DNA of 64,000 nucleotides from assembly GCF_013778455.1 (NCBI RefSeq), contig NZ_JACEHE010000027.1:44406-108405 (forward strand), in the 5' to 3' direction. The position numbers and the translations under genes were made by a program. This document shows, in pieces, positions 61,724 through 64,000 of the stretch. The DNA is from Streptomyces himalayensis subsp. himalayensis (lineage in GTDB: Bacteria > Actinomycetota > Actinomycetes > Streptomycetales > Streptomycetaceae). The notes under the pieces were generated by a model that was not told the origin of the DNA, did not search any database, and worked only from the letters and a program-made list of their open reading frames with translations. Numbering within the stretch: position 1 is the first letter of the stretch; every line of letters starts with the position of its first letter.

Positions 61724-62521
61724 ATGCCGATACCCGGGACACCCAGCCGCGCCGACATCGTCGGCCACCTCGTCCGCACCCGTATAGCGGGCGACGTCGC
61801 CACTCCCCGCGAGAACAACCTCTCCCACTACCGCAAGCTCGCGAACGGCGACCGCCACTACTGGCTCGGCCTGGAGCTCGGCGACCGCTGGACCGACGAG
61901 CAGGACGTGCTCGCGGTGATGGCCGAGCGGTGCGGCGTCATCGACGACCCGCATCACCGGCACGGGCAAGACACCATCGACCCGGAGCTCACGGTCGACG
62001 CCCTGGAGCGTATGGCGGCGCGGCTGCGCAAGGCCGCCGTGGGCAAGCAGCGCGTACTGTTCGCGACCGGTCACCCGGGCGGCCTGCTCGACGTGCACCG
62101 TGCGACGGCCGACGCCCTGCGCGCCGCCGGGTGCGAGATCGTGGTGATCCCTGAGGGGCTTGAGGCGGACGGGGGCTACGTCTGGCAGTTCGCGGACGTC
62201 GCGGTGCTGGAACGGGGTGCGACCCTCTGGCACACGCACTCCCCCGAACCGATGGCGGCGATCCTCGACGGCCTGGAGCGGGAGGGCCGCCCGCTGCCCG
62301 ACCTGGTGGTCGCCGACCACGGCTGGGCGGGCTGCGCGGGCCAGCGCGGCCTCGACTCCGTCGGCTACGCGGACTGCAACGACCCGGCCCTGTTCATCGG
62401 CGAGGCCGAGGGCACCGTCCAGGTCACGGTCCCCTTGGACGACCATGTCACGAGCCCGCGCCACTACGACCCGATGACGGCGTACCTGCTGGCACAGGCG
62501 GGCCTGACCGAGACGATGTGA
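61724..62521 (+). CDS. Conserved actinobacterial protein of unknown function
   Basis: A 265-residue soluble protein. Recognisable stretches are 'DVATPRENNLSHYRKLANGD', 'RVLFATGHPGGLLDVHRATA' and 'HTHSPEPMAAILDGL', then 'VVADHGWAGCAGQRG' and 'LGDRWTDEQDVLAVMAERCG'. The HPG and HTHS/ADHGW motifs suggest a metal- or phosphate-binding active site; such proteins are often labelled phosphatase without proof. ATG 61724 or ATG 61715 may be the start; the nearby cacaat suggests a leaderless transcript. Confidence 0.7.
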   Translation: MPIPGTPSRADIVGHLVRTRIAGDVATPRENNLSHYRKLANGDRHYWLGLELGDRWTDEQDVLAVMAERCGVIDDPHHRHGQDTIDPELTVDALERMAARLRKAAVGKQRVLFATGHPGGLLDVHRATADALRAAGCEIVVIPEGLEADGGYVWQFADVAVLERGATLWHTHSPEPMAAILDGLEREGRPLPDLVVADHGWAGCAGQRGLDSVGYADCNDPALFIGEAEGTVQVTVPLDDHVTSPRHYDPMTAYLLAQAGLTETM

Positions 62522-62561
62522 GCGACGCCGCGGAGCGGGACACAGCCCCGCCCCCGCCGGG

Positions 62562-63461
62562 TCAGCTCGGCCTCGGCACCCGCATGACCCCTTCCTGAAT
62601 CACCGAGATGGCCAGCCGCCCGTCCTGCGTGTAGATCCGGGCCTGCCCGAGCCCCCGCCCGCCGGACGACGTCGGCGACTCCTGGTCGTACAGGAGCCAT
62701 TCGTCGGCCCGGAACGGCCGGTGGAACCACATCGCGTGGTCGAGCGATGCTCCCACCACGTCGCCGACGGCCCACCCGCCACGCCCGTGCGCGAGCAGCA
62801 CGGAGTCGAGCAGCGTCATGTCGGAGACATACGTGGCGAGGCAGATGTGCAGCAGGGGGTCCCCCCAGACGGAGTTCGGGGGAGGATCGTCGTCGAGCTT
62901 GCCGTTGGTGCGGAACCAGACCTGGGAGCGCGGTGCACGCGGCTCGCCGTACCTGCCGTACGGCGGATCGTCGACGTAGCGCAGATCGACCGCGGCCCGG
63001 GCTTCCAGGAGCCTCTCCACGACCTCGGGGTCGAGGTTCCCGTACACGGGCAGCCGCTCCTCGGCCGTGGGCAGCGTGGCCGGGTCGGGCGCGGGCGGCA
63101 TCGGGGCCTGGTGGTCGAGCCCTTCCTCGTACTTCTGGAAGGACGCGGACAGGGCGAAGATCGGCTGCCCGTGCTGGACGGCGACGACGCGGCGCGCAGT
63201 GAAGGAGCGGCCGTCGTTCATGCGGTCGACGGTGTAGACGATGGGCGCGCCGGGGTCGCCGATGCGCAGGAAGTACGCGTGGAGGGAGTGGGGGAGCCGG
63301 TCCTCGGGGACCGTCCGCCCCGCGGCGACGAGCGCCTGTGCCGCGACCTGTCCGCCGAAGACACGTGGGACGACGGCGGACCGGGACTGGCCGCGGAAGA
63401 TGTTCTCTTCGATCCGCTCGAGGTCGAGCAGATCGAGGAGAGACTGAAGTGCCTGACTCAT
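62562..63461 (-). CDS. tesB: Acyl-CoA thioesterase II
   Basis: Hydrolyses medium- to long-chain acyl-CoA to free acid and CoA. The 299-residue double-hotdog protein is full length: 'NIFRGQSRSAVVPRVFGGQV', 'LHAYFLRIGDPGAPIVYTVD', 'GRSFTARRVVAVQHGQPIFA' and the C-terminal hotdog 'GASLDHAMWFHRPFRADEWL' with Asp, Thr and Gln of the TesB active site ('SLDHAMW', 'SPTSSGGRGLGQARIYTQDG'). ATG 63461. It lies next to the acyl-CoA dehydrogenase gene but has its own leader. Confidence 0.96.
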   Translation of the reverse strand: MSQALQSLLDLLDLERIEENIFRGQSRSAVVPRVFGGQVAAQALVAAGRTVPEDRLPHSLHAYFLRIGDPGAPIVYTVDRMNDGRSFTARRVVAVQHGQPIFALSASFQKYEEGLDHQAPMPPAPDPATLPTAEERLPVYGNLDPEVVERLLEARAAVDLRYVDDPPYGRYGEPRAPRSQVWFRTNGKLDDDPPPNSVWGDPLLHICLATYVSDMTLLDSVLLAHGRGGWAVGDVVGASLDHAMWFHRPFRADEWLLYDQESPTSSGGRGLGQARIYTQDGRLAISVIQEGVMRVPRPS

Positions 63462-63604
63462 GCTGTGAGTCTCCCAGCCTCTTGTTACGCCGGGCCCCCG
63501 AATGTTACCCGCGAGTAGATATTGGGGTGAAGATCACCTGACGATCGCGTGTCATCCGTCACGCGGCGGTGACCTGGCCCTTCTACTGCCGTCAGAGACC
63601 GCTA

Positions 63605-63640
63605 CGGGCGCCCATGCATGCCTTCATGCATGGGCGCCCG
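63605..63640. terminator. Perfect 16-bp-stem hairpin after the acyl-CoA dehydrogenase gene
   Basis: cgggcgcccatgcatg (63605-63620), loop cctt, then the exact complement to 63640. It lies 12 bp beyond the acyl-CoA dehydrogenase stop. Confidence 0.92.
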
Positions 63641-63652
63641 TCCCCGCGGTCG

Positions 63653-64000
63653 TTACAGACCCATGTCCTTCGCGATGATCGTCTTCATGATCTCGCTGGT
63701 GCCGCCGTAGATACGGTTGACGCGGTTGTCCGCGTACAGGCGGGCGATCGGGTACTCGTTCATGTAGCCGTAGCCGCCGTGCAGCTGAAGGCACTTGTCG
63801 ATGACGCGGTGGGCCACCTCGGTGCAGAACAGCTTGGCGCTGGCGGCCTCGGCTGCGGTCAGCTCGCCCGCGTCGAGAGCCTCCAGGGCGCGGTCGGCGA
63901 CGGCCTCGGCGGCGTCCACCTCGGCCTGGCAGGCGGCCAGCTCGAACTTGGTGTTCTGGAAGTGGCGAGGCATTCGGCGCGGACGGCCGGGCCGCCGTGA
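63653..64000 (-). CDS. Acyl-CoA dehydrogenase, C-terminal part (cut by window edge)
   Basis: The last ~107 residues of an acyl-CoA dehydrogenase: 'FQNTKFELAACQAEVDAAEA', 'AKLFCTEVAHRVIDKCLQLH', 'GGYGYMNEYPIARLYADNRV' and 'RIYGGTSEIMKTIIAKDMGL'. In 'YGGTSE' the position that holds the catalytic Glu in medium-chain enzymes is Gly, as in long-chain/isovaleryl types. The frame continues to the edge, but its first nine codons (Arg/Pro-rich) do not look like the family. An internal ATG at 63973 gives no sensible start. See findings. Confidence 0.8.
   Translation of the reverse strand, partial: SRRPGRPRRMPRHFQNTKFELAACQAEVDAAEAVADRALEALDAGELTAAEAASAKLFCTEVAHRVIDKCLQLHGGYGYMNEYPIARLYADNRVNRIYGGTSEIMKTIIAKDMGL

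Overview
The window looks like a stretch of Streptomyces chromosome, or a very close relative. It is very GC-rich with strong third-position GC bias, uses GTG and TTG starts, has many 4-bp ATGA/GTGA gene overlaps, and carries lineage-typical families: XRE plus DUF397 pairs, an S37 tripeptidyl aminopeptidase, a phytase-like secreted protein, PucR regulators and a DinB/DUF664 protein. It reads as ordinary chromosome with local scars (broken genes, tandem repeats). I see no rRNA, tRNA, prophage or CRISPR array.

Layout. 1-2.8 kb: phenylacetyl-CoA epoxygenase operon paaABCD on the minus strand, with an operator-like palindrome upstream. 3.3-9 kb: a secreted subtilisin, a 5'-truncated vWA gene, and an ABC-2 permease coupled to an unusual esterase/ABC-ATPase fusion. 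9-16 kb: methylmalonate-semialdehyde dehydrogenase next to an iolD remnant and a structured non-coding patch, then an AraC regulator, a small HTH protein, a zinc alcohol dehydrogenase and citrate synthase. 16-20 kb: RecD2-like helicase, then an Rpn-like PD-(D/E)XK nuclease followed by a free-standing copy of its C-terminal domain. 20-26 kb: ribose operon lacI-rbsA-rbsCB(fusion)-rbsK-rbsD with two operator copies. 26-31 kb: DinB-like protein, then a three-gene catabolic operon (Gfo/Idh/MocA oxidoreductase, DUF993 aldolase-like, TIM-barrel isomerase) divergent from a LacI regulator. 31-38 kb: Uma2 protein, a PucR regulator, then a COG3375-type acetyltransferase, a MenC/N-acylamino-acid-racemase-like enzyme and a polar amino-acid ABC transporter in one unit. 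38-44 kb: MarR-GNAT fusion, TIM-barrel protein, HATPase/XRE/DUF397 regulatory trio, GNAT coupled to an EPSP-synthase-like enzyme, and decayed LysR and lipoprotein remnants. 44-54 kb: GH3 hydrolase, lipoprotein, S37 peptidase, small secreted protein, a single-chain double ABC exporter and a phytase-like secreted protein. 54-62 kb: a RelE/HigB-type toxin-antitoxin pair with a run-on toxin frame, and a TPP enzyme/ureohydrolase/sodium symporter operon with a divergent PucR regulator, suggesting guanidino-compound (arginine) catabolism. 61.7-64 kb: a conserved protein of unknown function, TesB thioesterase and the 3' end of an acyl-CoA dehydrogenase.

The most interesting local biology is the Rpn-like locus. 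The long gene has a well-placed internal Shine-Dalgarno and start codon, and the adjacent stand-alone copy of its C-terminal domain starts at exactly the homologous codon with the same signal. This matches the architecture of intragenic antitoxins and offers a case where the antitoxin half may have been duplicated out. A second theme is that short tandem repeats sit repeatedly at gene junctions (paaC/paaD, lacI/rbsA, the racemase-like gene's 3' end, upstream of the ureohydrolase, within DUF397). All homology statements come from reading the translated sequence; no database search was run.
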